The translations under genes were made by a program, and so were the position numbers. A stretch of DNA of 64,000 nt from Bradyrhizobium yuanmingense (lineage in GTDB: Bacteria; Pseudomonadota; Alphaproteobacteria; Rhizobiales; Xanthobacteraceae), in the NCBI RefSeq assembly GCF_900094575.1, contig NZ_FMAE01000002.1:62001-126000 (forward strand), in the 5' to 3' direction. Below the pieces are notes generated by a model that had not been told where the DNA came from, did not search any database, and was given only the letters and a program-made list of their open reading frames with translations. Numbering within the stretch: position 1 is the stretch's first letter; each line of letters opens with the position of its first letter. This document shows positions 63,698 to 64,000 of this stretch, in pieces.

Positions 63698-64000
63698 ATG
63701 GTTGATACCAAGACCCCTGGCGACAAGAAGCTGAGCGTTCCGAGCAAGACGCTATCGCTCAAGCCGCGCGTCGAAACGGGCACCGTGCGCCAGAGCTTCA
63801 GCCATGGCCGCAGCAAGCAGGTCGTGGTCGAGAAGCGCGGCAAGCGCCGCATTGGCGATGGACCCGAGCCGCACGCGCCCGAGGTGACGGCAAAGCCGGC
63901 GCCGGCCGCACCCGCCGCGCCGCCGCGTCCGGCTCCGCCCCCGCCGCGCAACGCCGGTTCCGGCGTGGTGCTTCGCACCCTCACCGAGGATGAGCGTTCG
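63698..64000 (+). CDS. infB: Translation initiation factor IF-2, partial (5' end)
   Basis: The first 101 codons of IF-2, continuing past the window edge. The N-terminus [22 protein letters not shown] followed by [22 protein letters not shown] matches the conserved N-terminal region of alphaproteobacterial IF-2. An Ala/Pro-rich linker then begins ([20 protein letters not shown]), then [10 protein letters not shown]. The GTPase domain is outside the window. AGGATTAGGA precedes the ATG at 63698, 70 nt after the ylxR stop, in the conserved nusA-ylxR-infB order. Confidence 0.95.
   Translation, partial: MVDTKTPGDKKLSVPSKTLSLKPRVETGTVRQSFSHGRSKQVVVEKRGKRRIGDGPEPHAPEVTAKPAPAAPAAPPRPAPPPPRNAGSGVVLRTLTEDERS

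Overview
The window looks like a stretch of core chromosome from a GC-rich alphaproteobacterium, most likely Bradyrhizobium or a close relative in the Nitrobacteraceae. This is inferred from gene order (mdh-sucC-x-sucD-sucA, tsaB-rimI-fur, lnt-praR, rimP-nusA-ylxR-infB), from alphaproteobacterial families (DUF2336, DUF2794, DUF1223, DUF6455, PraR), and from many copies of short palindromic intergenic repeats typical of such genomes. I found no rRNA, tRNA, CRISPR array, IS element or prophage.

Layout. 1-7003 (minus strand) is a TCA block, zapE-mdh-sucC-(small DUF1579-like gene)-sucD-sucA, with sucA cut by the window edge. 7244-18561 holds thpR, a GDSL esterase divergent from a YbbA/YbbP-type ABC transporter, a Bax-inhibitor-1 membrane protein, a GNAT acetyltransferase, DUF2794, DUF1223 and aconitase acnA. 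A possible structured RNA with its own terminator lies at about 14509-14673. 18779-21964 is the cytochrome c maturation cluster ccmABCDG, with a repeat element between ccmA and ccmB and a FixK/FNR-type box between ccmB and ccmC. 22128-31672 carries yciB, ftsY, an RluA-type pseudouridine synthase, a DUF2336 gene, mtaB-dapF, two secreted proteins (GyrI-like and SIMPL) and a metallo-beta-lactamase (MBL) fold hydrolase. 31812-36038 is ffh-rpsP-rimM-trmD-rplS behind a strong sigma-70-like promoter. leuC and leuD (36447-40699) are split by three small secreted proteins and a metallopeptidase. 40779-46973 is more accessory: a DXD glycosyltransferase, a DUF6455 cysteine-cluster protein behind a second FixK-like box, an AraC regulator with a lactonase-like hydrolase, a divergent SDR, a Crp/Fnr regulator and a CitE-like lyase. 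47075-58988 has beta-carbonic anhydrase, tsaB-rimI-fur, an HAD hydrolase, miaB-phoH-ybeY-corC-lnt, praR, an M20 peptidase and trmB. 59114-64000 has a second DUF2336 gene, then rimP-nusA-ylxR-infB behind a leader with a promoter and an intrinsic terminator; infB is cut by the window edge.

Together the genes are mostly housekeeping: TCA cycle, protein targeting (ffh and ftsY), ribosome assembly and modification (rimM, rimP, ybeY, trmD, rpsP, rplS), tRNA modification (miaB, mtaB, tsaB, trmB), lipoprotein maturation and leucine or lysine synthesis. Two FixK-type boxes suggest that c-type cytochrome maturation and a small cysteine protein respond to low oxygen.

The most interesting non-genic signals are the candidate RNA near 14.5 kb, the attenuator-like leader of rimP-nusA, the paired 31-nt direct repeats between the AraC and SDR genes, and at least seven families of palindromic repeats, one of which supplies the last codons of rimM. 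I saw no clearly new multi-gene system. All coordinates and motifs were read by eye; no database search was run.
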